From Kribbella sp. VKM Ac-2568 (lineage in GTDB: Bacteria; Actinomycetota; Actinomycetes; Propionibacteriales; Kribbellaceae): DNA of 64,000 nt. A model generated the notes under the pieces. It had not been told where the DNA came from, searched no databases, and saw only the letters and a program-made list of their open reading frames with translations. Where the stretch lies: the NCBI RefSeq assembly GCF_004345365.1, contig NZ_SLVF01000009.1, positions 124,001 through 188,000 on the forward strand, written 5' to 3'. A program made the translations under genes and the position numbers. Within the stretch, counting starts at the first letter, position 1; every line of letters starts with the position of its first letter. Positions 1-7,410 of the stretch are shown here, in pieces.

Positions 1-1511
1 TGGCTGGCGTACGGGCAGATCATCTTGAAGCGTCCCTCGATCACCTGCGGCGCGACGTACTTGCCGCCGGAGGTCTTGAAGAGGTCCTTCTTCCGGTCGG
101 TGATGAAGAGGAACTCGTCCTCGAAGTGACCGATGTCGCCGGTGTGGAACCAGCCGTCGGCGTCGATCACCTCGGCGGTCTGCTCCGGCAGGTTGTGGTA
201 CCCGCTCATCACGCCGGGACCCTTGATCAGGATCTCGCCGTCCTCGGCGATCTTGAACTCGGATGCCGGGAAGATCGGCCCGACGCTCCCGAGCCGGTAC
301 TGGTCGGGCCGGTTCAGCGTCGATCCCGCGGCCGTCTCCGACAGCCCGTAGCCCTCGAGGATCAGCAGCCCGGCCGCGTGGAACCACTCGGCCAGCTGCT
401 TGTCCAGCGCGGCCGATCCGGAGACGAAGAAGCGGATCCGGCCGCCGAAGCGCGCGCGGATCTTCGACAGCACCAGTTTGTCTGCCACCGTGTACTGCGC
501 GGCCAGTACTCCGCTGGGCTCCTTGCCCTGCTGGCGCAACTTGGAGACCTGCGTGCCGATCCCGAAGGCCCAGTGGAACAGTTTCGCCTTGACGCCGCCC
601 TCGGCCTCCATCATCGTCACGATCCGGCCGTGCGCCTTCTCGAAGACGCGGGGCGCGGCAGCCATGAAGGTGGGCTGCACTACGGCGGCGTTCTCCACGA
701 TCTTGTCCACCCGGCCGTCGATCGCCGTCGCGAAGCCGATCTGGAACTGAACCGCCAGCAACACCTGGCCGAACACGTGCGACAACGGCAGCCACAGCAA
801 CTGCAGGTCGTCCGGGCTGAGCACCCGGATCCCCTCCACCGCCGCACCTTCGTACGTCCAAACCGAGTGCGGCAGCCGCACGCCCTTGGGCCGCCCGGTC
901 GTACCGGAGGTGTAGACGAGCGTGCAGAGGTGCTCGGGCCGGATCTGCGCGAGCCGCTCGTCGATCGCGGCGGGGTTCTCGTCCAGGTGCTTGGCGCCGA
1001 GTTCGTCGAGCGTGGCGAGGCTGATGACCCAGTCGCCGTCGCGCTCCTCCGGCTCACCGTCGATCAGCACAACTTTGTGCAGCGACGGGGTGTCCGACTT
1101 GTGCTGCCGCAACTTGTCGACCTGGCTGGCGTCCTCGGCGAACACCACCTGCACCTCGGCGTCCGCGACGATGTACGAGACGTCCGCGGCCATCGTGGTC
1201 GGGTAGATCGTGGTCGTCGCGGCTGCCGCGAGCACCGCCGACAGATAGCACTGGACCCAGTCGAGCCTGGTGCTCGCCGCGACGCCCACCCGCTGCTCGG
1301 GCTCGACTCCCAGCGCGATAAGGCCGGCGGCGCGACGGCGTACGAGTTCTTCGGTCTGCTGCCAGGTCACCGACTTCCACTCGGAGCCGGCCGGATACCT
1401 GAACGCCTCCCGGTTCGGCGTCGCGGCGACGCGGTCGAGAAACATCTGCGCGAGGTGCTCTTTGCGGTTGCTCAGCAACGCGAGCTGGGGACCGTCGGCA
1501 ACGGGCTTCAT
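1..1511 (-). CDS. Long-chain fatty-acid--CoA ligase (AMP-forming), C-terminus cut by window edge
   Basis: Activates fatty acids to acyl-CoA through an acyl-adenylate, in the cytoplasm or at the membrane. Read on the reverse strand from the ATG at 1511 the frame stays open to the window edge (about 503 residues). It shows the adenylate-forming signatures in order: YTSGTTGRPKG (P-loop), EGYGLSET, GWFHTGDIG, and TDRKKDLFKTSGGKYVAP near the edge. The start MKPVADGPQLALLSNR is followed by a typical FadD15-like N-terminus. The last C-terminal residues lie outside the window. The family is clear; chain-length preference is not. Confidence 0.93.
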   Translation of the reverse strand, partial: MKPVADGPQLALLSNRKEHLAQMFLDRVAATPNREAFRYPAGSEWKSVTWQQTEELVRRRAAGLIALGVEPEQRVGVAASTRLDWVQCYLSAVLAAAATTTIYPTTMAADVSYIVADAEVQVVFAEDASQVDKLRQHKSDTPSLHKVVLIDGEPEERDGDWVISLATLDELGAKHLDENPAAIDERLAQIRPEHLCTLVYTSGTTGRPKGVRLPHSVWTYEGAAVEGIRVLSPDDLQLLWLPLSHVFGQVLLAVQFQIGFATAIDGRVDKIVENAAVVQPTFMAAAPRVFEKAHGRIVTMMEAEGGVKAKLFHWAFGIGTQVSKLRQQGKEPSGVLAAQYTVADKLVLSKIRARFGGRIRFFVSGSAALDKQLAEWFHAAGLLILEGYGLSETAAGSTLNRPDQYRLGSVGPIFPASEFKIAEDGEILIKGPGVMSGYHNLPEQTAEVIDADGWFHTGDIGHFEDEFLFITDRKKDLFKTSGGKYVAPQVIEGRFKMICPYAS

Positions 1512-1570
1512 GTCTGGCCTCCATGGGGGGTCAAGTAACCGAACAGTAATGGGCTGAGGCGGCGGAGGCC

Positions 1571-3244
1571 ATGGTCCTCGCTTGCCCGTCCGCACCATCT
1601 CGATTACGTTTCCGCAACATGCGCGCACGGTCTGTGGCACTCGTCTCACTGTCCGTTCTACTCCTCGGTTGGCTGTCACCTGCGACAGCCGCGCCGCCGC
1701 CTCCCGAGTTCGGCTCGGACTACGCCGATCCCCGGACTCCGGCTCCCCCTGTGGCGGTGCCGAATACCCGGCACTGCTCTGTCGAGATCGTCAGGCACGG
1801 CTTCAGGAACTTCGACCCCTACACCTCCACCTACACGCCGCCGGCGGACTGCCGCGGTCCCTGGTCGAAGGTCGTCCTGCGGATGAACGGCTCGGTGAAG
1901 GGCGTCCAGTTCGACCGCCTCGGGCACATCACCATCGGCGGTGTCGGCGTCTTCCGGACGTCGACTCCCGAGCCCAGCACAGACGGGATCAGCTGGCAGG
2001 TGGAGAAGGACATCAGCTCCTACAGCCCCTTGCTGCGTTCGACCCAGCCCGTGGTGATGGAGCTCGGCAACGTCGTCGACGACACCTACACCGGCGTCCT
2101 CGACATCACCGTCACCCTGGACTTCTACGTGACCGGCCGCGGAGCACCAGCCGCCCGTACCGCGTCCGCGGTGCTCCCGCTGCAGGACCAACGACGCGAG
2201 GACTCCGACCTCGTCGGTACGGCGACGCTGCCGCGCAACACCACCCGACTGCTCGGGGAGATCTACGTGACCGGCTCGGGTGGCGGCTGCGAGGAGTTCT
2301 GGGACACCTCGGCCCCGGCCTCGACGGGCTACTCGTGCCCCGACGGTTCGCCGTACCGGGAGGTCGAGGTGCTCGTCGACGGCAAGGTCGCCGGGATCGC
2401 GCTGCCGTACCCATACATCTACACAGGCGGCTGGTCGAACCCGTACTCGTGGCGCCCGTCCCCTGCGCCGCGCGCCTTCGACATCAAGCCGCTGATGTAC
2501 GACCTGACGCCTTTCGCCGGACTGGTCAGCGACGGCAAGCCGCACGAGTTCCGCGTCCACGTCGCCGGCGTACCGGCCGGGCAGAGCGGCTGGTTCACCG
2601 TGCCCAACCTCCACGTCTGGACCGACGCGCACCTGAAGCAGACCCGCGGCGCACTCACGTCGTACTCCGTGGCGCCGCTGACCAAGTCCGACGAAGTCAC
2701 CGGGTCGAGCGGCGCGCCGGGATCCGTGCTGACCAAGGCGTCCCGCTCGCTCAAGATCAGCGGGTACGTCGATACCTCGGCCGGGCGGATCCGGACGACG
2801 GTCGAGCGATCCCTGGCGAATACCTCCGACCACGCCTGGGAGGCGGGCGAGTCCCGCGACACCCTGGACGCCACCTGGCGCGACGTCTCCACCGTGACCA
2901 CCGGGGCCCGGGTGGACCGGGTCGAGCTGAACTACGGCAAGAACGGCTACCTCAGCTTCTTGCCCAACGCAACGATCCCGGACGGCTACGACGTCATCAC
3001 TGACCTCGACCTGGCCGACCGCAGCCGCACCACCACCCGCCTCGGCCCGCTCGTGCTGGCAGACCGTCACACCGAGGAGACCTACGACGGCCGCGCCACC
3101 TGGATCTACAACGTCCCGCGCGACCAACGTCACGCCACCGGTACCCAAACAGTCCGCTACCGCGCCCACGGCACCGGCGGCTGCTACGACCACACCTTGA
3201 CAGCCGTCAATGGCACCTACACCGAGGACTACTACCGCTGCTGA
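1571..3244 (+). CDS. Secreted PNGase A-like (peptide-N4-glucosaminyl asparagine amidase A family) protein
   Basis: A 557-residue exported protein resembling the plant/fungal PNGase A family, which cleaves N-glycans from glycopeptides. It has an N-terminal signal peptide (RSVALVSLSVLLLGWLSPATAA). The family-like core lies at about residues 95-150 (QFDRLGHITIGGVGVFRTST, then a GISWQVEKD segment). The C-terminal half is beta-rich. A GGAGG lies only 2 nt before ATG 1571; ATG 1619 (MRARSVALV) is an alternative start that keeps the signal peptide. It overlaps the convergent methyltransferase gene by 13 bp. Enzymatic activity is inferred from the family, not shown here. Confidence 0.75.
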   Translation: MVLACPSAPSRLRFRNMRARSVALVSLSVLLLGWLSPATAAPPPPEFGSDYADPRTPAPPVAVPNTRHCSVEIVRHGFRNFDPYTSTYTPPADCRGPWSKVVLRMNGSVKGVQFDRLGHITIGGVGVFRTSTPEPSTDGISWQVEKDISSYSPLLRSTQPVVMELGNVVDDTYTGVLDITVTLDFYVTGRGAPAARTASAVLPLQDQRREDSDLVGTATLPRNTTRLLGEIYVTGSGGGCEEFWDTSAPASTGYSCPDGSPYREVEVLVDGKVAGIALPYPYIYTGGWSNPYSWRPSPAPRAFDIKPLMYDLTPFAGLVSDGKPHEFRVHVAGVPAGQSGWFTVPNLHVWTDAHLKQTRGALTSYSVAPLTKSDEVTGSSGAPGSVLTKASRSLKISGYVDTSAGRIRTTVERSLANTSDHAWEAGESRDTLDATWRDVSTVTTGARVDRVELNYGKNGYLSFLPNATIPDGYDVITDLDLADRSRTTTRLGPLVLADRHTEETYDGRATWIYNVPRDQRHATGTQTVRYRAHGTGGCYDHTLTAVNGTYTEDYYRC

Positions 3245-3831
3245 GGCTTACGGGCGATCAACCGATGGATCGTCTTCCCGGAACTGCTGCTGGTCACCTC
3301 TTCGTCCAGCAGCAGTTCCGCTGGGGCAAGTGCGGTCCTGACGCCGGCCGCGTCGACTACGGCGTACAGACGGCCCGAGTCGTCGCGCTGGTCCTCGCCT
3401 TCGGTGACTCGCCAGGTGAGGTAGAGAGTCCCGCCCGGCTTGACGATGTCGATCAGCCTCGAGGCCGCTTCCACCGCGCTGCGCGGGTCCAGGTGCATGA
3501 TCACCGTCTCGCACAGGACGTTGTCGAACGACTCGGCAGGGATGTTCGCCAACTCCGGCAACGCGGCCGACTGGAATTCGACCTCCGGATGCCGCCGGCG
3601 CGCCTCAGCCAGCAACTGCGCCGAAGGCTCGAACCCCACGACGTCGAACCCGTTCGCCGCCAGCCAGGCCGCATCCCGTCCACTCCCGCACCCGATGTCC
3701 GCGACGAGTCCTGGCCGGCGGAAGTAGCGCAGTACGAGTTCCTGCAGGTCGGTGCCGGCAGGCTGGCTGTCCCAGTCGTCCGCGAAGGCTGTCGCGGCGC
3801 GGTCGTAGGCGTGCAGCGTCAGGTTGTCCAT
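3232..3831 (-). CDS. Class I SAM-dependent methyltransferase
   Basis: A 199-residue Rossmann-fold methyltransferase. The SAM-binding motif I is VADIGCGSGRDAAWL at about residues 43-57, followed by the acidic loop GFEPS and a later VKPGGTLYLTW segment. The compact size and lack of a recognisable substrate domain leave the substrate unknown. It lies 57 nt downstream of asd on the same strand, so the two may be co-transcribed. The spacer holds a TTGACA hexamer and a small inverted repeat (GTCAA / TTGAC) that could be a private promoter. Confidence 0.85.
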   Translation of the reverse strand: MDNLTLHAYDRAATAFADDWDSQPAGTDLQELVLRYFRRPGLVADIGCGSGRDAAWLAANGFDVVGFEPSAQLLAEARRRHPEVEFQSAALPELANIPAESFDNVLCETVIMHLDPRSAVEAASRLIDIVKPGGTLYLTWRVTEGEDQRDDSGRLYAVVDAAGVRTALAPAELLLDEEVTSSSSGKTIHRLIARKPQQR

Positions 3832-3888
3832 GCCCGCATCCTGCTGCGGCAGGTCTCTCTATGTCAACTTTCTTGACGTCGAGAGATA

Positions 3889-4914
3889 TCAGCGCTGCTG
3901 GAGGAGTTCGGCGATCTGTACTGCGTTGAGGGCGGCGCCCTTACGGAGGTTGTCGTTGGAGACGAAGAGAACGAGGCCGCGGTTGCCGGGGACGGACTGG
4001 TCCTGGCGGATGCGGCCGACGTACGACGGGTCCTTGCCGGCGGCATGGAGCGGGGTCGGGAGATCGGCCAGTTCCACGCCGGGGGCCTTCGCGAGGAGTT
4101 CCGTTGCGCGCTCTGGGGTGATCGAGTCGGCGAACTCGGCGTGGATGCTCAGCGAGTGGCCGGTGAAGACCGGGACGCGGACGCAGGTGCCCGCCACCAG
4201 GAGGTCCGGGATGTGCAGGATCTTGCGGCTCTCGTTGCGGAGCTTCTGCTCCTCGTCGGTCTCACCGGTGCCGTCGGCAACGATCGAGCCGGCCAGCGGG
4301 AGGACGTTGAACGCGATCGGACCGGCGTACACCTGGGGCTGCGGGAGGGTGATGCCCTCGGTCCCGTGCGCGAGCCGGCCGGAACCGTCGGCCAGGGCGT
4401 TGGTCTGCTCCTCCAACTCCCGTACGCCGACGCCGCCCGAGCCGGAGACGGCCTGGTAGGTGGAGACGATCAGGCGGGTCAACCGGGCTTCCTGGTGGAG
4501 CGGGCCGAGGACCGGCATCGCGGCCATCGTGGTGCAGTTCGGGTTCGCGACGATGCCCTTGGGGAGGTGGTCGAGGTCGGAAGGGTTGACCTCGGCAACC
4601 ACCAGCGGGACGTCAGGGTCCATCCGCCAGCCGGAGGAGTTGTCGACGACGATCGCGCCGGCCGCGGCGACCTTGGGGGCGAACTCCTTGGAAGCCGTTT
4701 TGCCGTTGGAGAAGAGGGCCAGGTCGAGGCCCTTGAAGTCGGCGCCGGCCGAGTCCTCGACGGTGATCTTCTCGTCGCCGAACGGGAGTTGGCTGCCCGC
4801 CGAGCGCGCGGACGCGAAGTACCGGATCTCGTCGATGGGGAACTCACGGTCGATCAACAACTGGCGCATGACGCCGCCGACCTGGCCGGTGGCTCCGAAC
4901 ACTCCTACTCGCAT
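3889..4914 (-). CDS. asd: Aspartate-semialdehyde dehydrogenase
   Basis: Reduces L-aspartyl-4-phosphate to L-aspartate-4-semialdehyde with NADPH, the branch point to lysine/diaminopimelate, threonine and methionine. The 341-residue product has the family length. It starts MRVGVFGATGQVGG (NADP-binding), has the catalytic cysteine in NPNCTTM at residue 127, and the substrate loop SGSGGVGVRELEEQ. The usual actinobacterial partner lysC (aspartokinase) is not next to it; a repeat-filled intergenic region lies upstream instead. Confidence 0.96.
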   Translation of the reverse strand: MRVGVFGATGQVGGVMRQLLIDREFPIDEIRYFASARSAGSQLPFGDEKITVEDSAGADFKGLDLALFSNGKTASKEFAPKVAAAGAIVVDNSSGWRMDPDVPLVVAEVNPSDLDHLPKGIVANPNCTTMAAMPVLGPLHQEARLTRLIVSTYQAVSGSGGVGVRELEEQTNALADGSGRLAHGTEGITLPQPQVYAGPIAFNVLPLAGSIVADGTGETDEEQKLRNESRKILHIPDLLVAGTCVRVPVFTGHSLSIHAEFADSITPERATELLAKAPGVELADLPTPLHAAGKDPSYVGRIRQDQSVPGNRGLVLFVSNDNLRKGAALNAVQIAELLQQR

Positions 4915-4992
4915 GGAACAAGCCTAGTTGCAGGGATCTGCCCCTCAAGCCCCCTGTCCACCACCCGGTACCGCGCCCACCCGCTCATCCCG

Positions 4993-5083
4993 CCTCTCGG
5001 GGGTTGCCTCTCGGGGGTTGACCCCGGACGGTCGGGGTTGCCTGCTCAGATTCCTGCGGGGCAACCCACTCTCTCGGGGGTTG
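4993..5083. repeat. Short direct repeats CCTCTCGGGGGTTG
   Basis: Two head-to-tail 14-bp copies occupy 4993-5006 and 5007-5020. A related GGTCGGGGTTG follows, then a CAACCC inverted half, and a third near-copy CTCTCGGGGGTTGACCC begins at 5071. The repeats sit in the intergenic space upstream of asd. No coding potential with actinobacterial codon bias was seen here. Confidence 0.8.
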
Positions 5084-5231
5084 ACCCAGGGATGGCCCCT
5101 CGAACGCCGGCGATCTACCGCGGGTCGGCGCGGGTGGTGTTCACCGCGGGGGGGTACCTGCTGGTGTTGTGAGTTGTGCCCCGCGGCGTTGGAGGGGTAA
5201 CCCACAACTGGAGTTGGTAACCGCCCTCGAA

Positions 5232-5335
5232 TCTGCGGCTGGGCGGGCGGCGGCGTGCTGCGGCGAGCACCGCTGGCGGGATGTTCGCTGGCTGGCGGTT
5301 TGCAAGGCGCCAGCGGTCGAACAGCCCGTCATCGG
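5232..5335. repeat. Dispersed intergenic repeat, part 1, copy A
   Basis: About 100 bp that recurs at 37848-37945 and 58225-58326. The best conserved core (5286-5335) runs GCTGGC..., AAGGCGCCAGCGG, then CCCGTCATCGG. Copy A and the 58 kb copy agree over most of the last 45 bases. All three copies are intergenic, and none sits in a convincing reading frame. Confidence 0.7.
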
Positions 5336-5351
5336 ACACCCCCGCTGGGCG

Positions 5352-5465
5352 CCGTGGGGCCCGTGGCCGTGGGGCCCGTGGACGTCGGGCCCGTGGACGT
5401 CGGGCCGGTGGACGTCGGGCCGGTGGACGTCGGGCCGGTGGACGTCGGGCCGGTGGACGTGGGGT
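5352..5465. repeat. 15-bp tandem repeat (unit GGTGGACGTCGGGCC)
   Basis: At least five near-identical 15-bp units run through 5379-5460, preceded by degenerate units of the type CCGTGGGGC. The unit length is a multiple of three, so every frame gives a long artificial peptide (for example VDVGP repeats). Those frames lack a ribosome-binding site and start in other repeats, so this is read as non-coding. It lies between parts 1 and 2 of dispersed repeat copy A. Confidence 0.85.
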
Positions 5466-5551
5466 TGTGGGGACCTCGGACACCTTGTGGGGACCGGGGA
5501 CAGGTCATGTCGTGTCCAAGGTCCCGACTTGGTGTCCGAGGCCCCACCTTG
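5466..5551. repeat. Dispersed intergenic repeat, part 2, copy A (convergent 20-bp units)
   Basis: Two units in one orientation (TGTGGGGACCTCGGACACCT at 5466 and TGTGGGGACCGGGGACAGGT at 5486) face two units in the opposite orientation (TGTCCAAGGTCCCGACTTGG at 5513 and TGTCCGAGGCCCCACCTTG at 5533). The halves can pair into a long hairpin around the centre CATGTCG. The same architecture recurs at 37991-38069 and 56548-56733. Confidence 0.75.
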
Positions 5552-5662
5552 TGCACCAGTTGAGCGTCCGGTCCGCCGGGATCTGCTCTGGTGGTGCACA
5601 AAGTGCCGGTTCGGGGAGTCCCGCGGGCCCGGGCAGTGGAAGACCCCGAACTTCCGGGCGAG

Positions 5663-5730
5663 GCAGCTCCCCGAACATCTGGGCAAGCAGCTCCCCGAAC
5701 ATCTGGGAAAGCAACTCCCCGACGTGGGGG
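5663..5730. repeat. 24-bp tandem repeat
   Basis: Units GCAGCTCCCCGAACATCTGG plus four bases occupy 5663-5686 and 5687-5710, followed by a diverged third unit beginning GCAACTCCCCGACG. This is the fourth repeat type in the 4915-5811 intergenic island. Confidence 0.8.
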
Positions 5731-5811
5731 TTCCCCCCTGAGAGGGTGGGTCAGCGAGCGAGGTACCGGCCCGGTTCTCTGAGGCGGGAGAGGCCGGCGG
5801 GGAGAGTGTCG

Positions 5812-5997
5812 TCAGGAGTCGGAGACGAGGACTCCGCCGTTGGCTACGTCGGACTTCTCGATTTCCTGGAAGACGATGCGGACGGCTTCGCGCTTGGCGC
5901 CGAGGATGGCGATGGCGGAGTCGGTGACGGCGGCGACGAACTCGCGGCGCTGGTCGAGGGTGCGGCCGGACAGGAGTTCGACGGTGATGTTGGGCAT
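5812..5997 (-). CDS. 4-oxalocrotonate tautomerase family protein
   Basis: A 61-residue member of the small tautomerase superfamily, in which an N-terminal proline exposed by Met removal acts as the catalytic base. The sequence opens MPNITVELLSGRT, with Pro at position 2 and the usual basic residues (RTLDQRREF). The substrate is unknown. It begins 36 nt downstream of the palindrome at 6034-6052 and lies next to a decayed transporter gene and the kdu cluster, so a place in the same IclR-controlled locus is plausible. Confidence 0.85.
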   Translation of the reverse strand: MPNITVELLSGRTLDQRREFVAAVTDSAIAILGAKREAVRIVFQEIEKSDVANGGVLVSDS

Positions 5998-6033
5998 CTC
6001 AGAGGCTCCTCAGCGGGGAATCGGGTTCTGTAG

Positions 6034-6052
6034 CGTGGAACATTGTTCCACG
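6034..6052. promoter_or_regulatory. IclR-type operator palindrome
   Basis: CGTGGAACATTGTTCCACG is a perfect palindrome with 9-bp arms around one central base. It lies upstream of the tautomerase gene and matches 12 of 15 positions with the site in the kduI promoter (6557-6571). TGGAAC/GTTCCA halves are typical of IclR-family sites. The likely binder is the IclR protein encoded at 8308. Confidence 0.75.
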
Positions 6053-6060
6053 AATATGCG

Positions 6061-6457
6061 TCAGCCGACGGCGGCGGTCGGCCTGGCGGTCACCTCATCG
6101 GTCTCGACCGAGTCGGTGTTCAGCGAGCCGAGCAGGTCGTCCACGTCGGCCCGTCGTTCCGGCAGTAGCAGGCCGAGGCCGACGTACACGACCAAGGACG
6201 TTGCCAGCGGCAACGCGACGACCAGGGTGGTGTCGGTGGAGCCGATGCCCCACTTGACGATCGCCCAGACGATCAGGCCGGCCGCCCAGGAGGCAATCGC
6301 CGCGCGGGTGCCGCAGCGACGGAACCACGGCAGCAGGCCGAGCATCAACGGGATCGAGATCGGGCCCATGGTCGCGGCCACCAGGTCCACGACGATCTTT
6401 CAGGACGACGCCCTGCCCGTTGGTGATGATCAGGCCGGATGCGAAGGAAGGTTCCAC
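6061..6457 (-). pseudogene. Decayed sodium/solute symporter (SSS family), 5'-truncated and frameshifted
   Basis: The upstream frame reads FASGLIITNGQGVVLK. After a +1 shift in the TTT run at 6398-6400, the next frame continues as IVVDLVAATMGPISIPLMLG and a hydrophobic C-terminus that ends at 6061. An in-frame stop immediately precedes the first piece, so only the last transmembrane part of a transporter of normally more than 500 residues remains. Restoring one base joins the two pieces without a gap. Its place beside kduI/kduD suggests a former hexuronate or oligouronide transporter. Confidence 0.8.
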
Positions 6458-6535
6458 CTGTCAGAACTGGGCGTCAAGATGCGGAACTCCGATCGAACCC
6501 AATCTGAGCCTCACGGCCCGTGACACGGACATCGT

Positions 6536-6571
6536 TTGACAGGGTGTTCCACTCAGTAGAACCTTGTTCTG
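6536..6571 (+). promoter_or_regulatory. kduI promoter with overlapping IclR-type operator
   Basis: TTGACA (6536-6541) forms a -35 box. TAGAAC (6557-6562) is a possible -10, with a short 15-nt spacing. The palindrome AGAAC-CTT-GTTCT (6558-6570) covers the -10 and ends at the GTG start, so a bound repressor would block transcription. Transcription would begin at or within a base or two of the GTG, implying a leaderless mRNA. Confidence 0.55.
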
Positions 6572-7410
6572 TGAATTCGTCGGAGAAGGATCTCGAGGTC
6601 AGGCACGCCACCCACCCCGACCAGGTGCGCGGTTTCGACACCGCCGCGCTGCGCGGCAGCTACCTGGTCGAGGACCTCTTCAGCCCGGACACGATCAACG
6701 CGGTGCTCACCCACCACGACCGGATCGTGCTGGCCGGCGCGCGGCCGGCCGGCGGTCCGCTCACGCTGGGGACCTGGCCCGAACTGCGCAGCGAGTTCTT
6801 CCTCGAGCGCCGAGAGGCCGGCATCGTCAACGTCGGCGGGCCCGGCACCGTGACGGTCGACGGCACCAAGTTCGAGCTGACCACCGGAGCCTGCCTGTAC
6901 GCCGGACGCGGTGCGCGCGACGTCGTCTTCGAGGGCTCCGAAGCCGCCTTCTACATCTTCTCCGCGGCAGCCCACACCGACTTCCCGACCACGCTGGTCC
7001 AGCCGGGCGAGGGGAACCGGCTGGAGCTCGGCGACCAGCAGACCGCGAACCGCCGGACCATCGACCAGTACATCCACGCCGACGGAGTCCGGAGCTGCCA
7101 GATCGTCCTCGGCGTCACCACGCTCCACCCCGGCAGCACCTGGAACACGATGCCCGCGCACACCCACGATCGCCGTACCGAGTGCTACTTGTACTTCGGC
7201 CTGCCGGAGTCCGAGCGGATCGTCCACCTGCTCGGGGAACCCGACGAGACGCGACATCTGCTGGTCTCGGATCGCCAGGCGGTGATCTCCCCGAACTGGT
7301 CGATCCACTCGGGCGCCGGCACCTCGGCGTACAGCTTCGTCTGGGCGATGGCCGGCGAGAACCAGGCGTTCGGCGACATGGACGGCGTCGACGTGAAGGA
7401 CCTGCGGTGA
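6571..7410 (+). CDS. kduI: 5-dehydro-4-deoxy-D-glucuronate isomerase (KduI)
   Basis: Converts 5-keto-4-deoxyuronate to 3-deoxy-D-glycero-2,5-hexodiulosonate in pectin and oligouronide breakdown. The Zn ligands fall at H197, H199, E204 (motif MPAHTHDRRTECYLYF) and H246 (SIHSGAGT), one position off the Escherichia coli enzyme (H196, H198, E203, H245). The ending DMDGVDVKDLR is also family-typical. These positions favour the GTG start at 6571 (279 residues) over an upstream in-frame GTG at 6520. No Shine-Dalgarno sequence precedes 6571, in keeping with a leaderless transcript. The stop overlaps the kduD start by 4 nt. Confidence 0.95.
   Translation: MNSSEKDLEVRHATHPDQVRGFDTAALRGSYLVEDLFSPDTINAVLTHHDRIVLAGARPAGGPLTLGTWPELRSEFFLERREAGIVNVGGPGTVTVDGTKFELTTGACLYAGRGARDVVFEGSEAAFYIFSAAAHTDFPTTLVQPGEGNRLELGDQQTANRRTIDQYIHADGVRSCQIVLGVTTLHPGSTWNTMPAHTHDRRTECYLYFGLPESERIVHLLGEPDETRHLLVSDRQAVISPNWSIHSGAGTSAYSFVWAMAGENQAFGDMDGVDVKDLR

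Noticed and set aside
126..1538. 470-residue open frame on the forward strand
   Set aside because: It is antisense to the acyl-CoA ligase gene, whose motifs are complete on the reverse strand. Long antisense frames are expected at this GC content.
5281..6033. Repeat-encoded proteins (VDVGP or STGPT repeats)
   Set aside because: The 15-bp unit opens every frame; none has a ribosome-binding site or non-repeat coding sequence around it.
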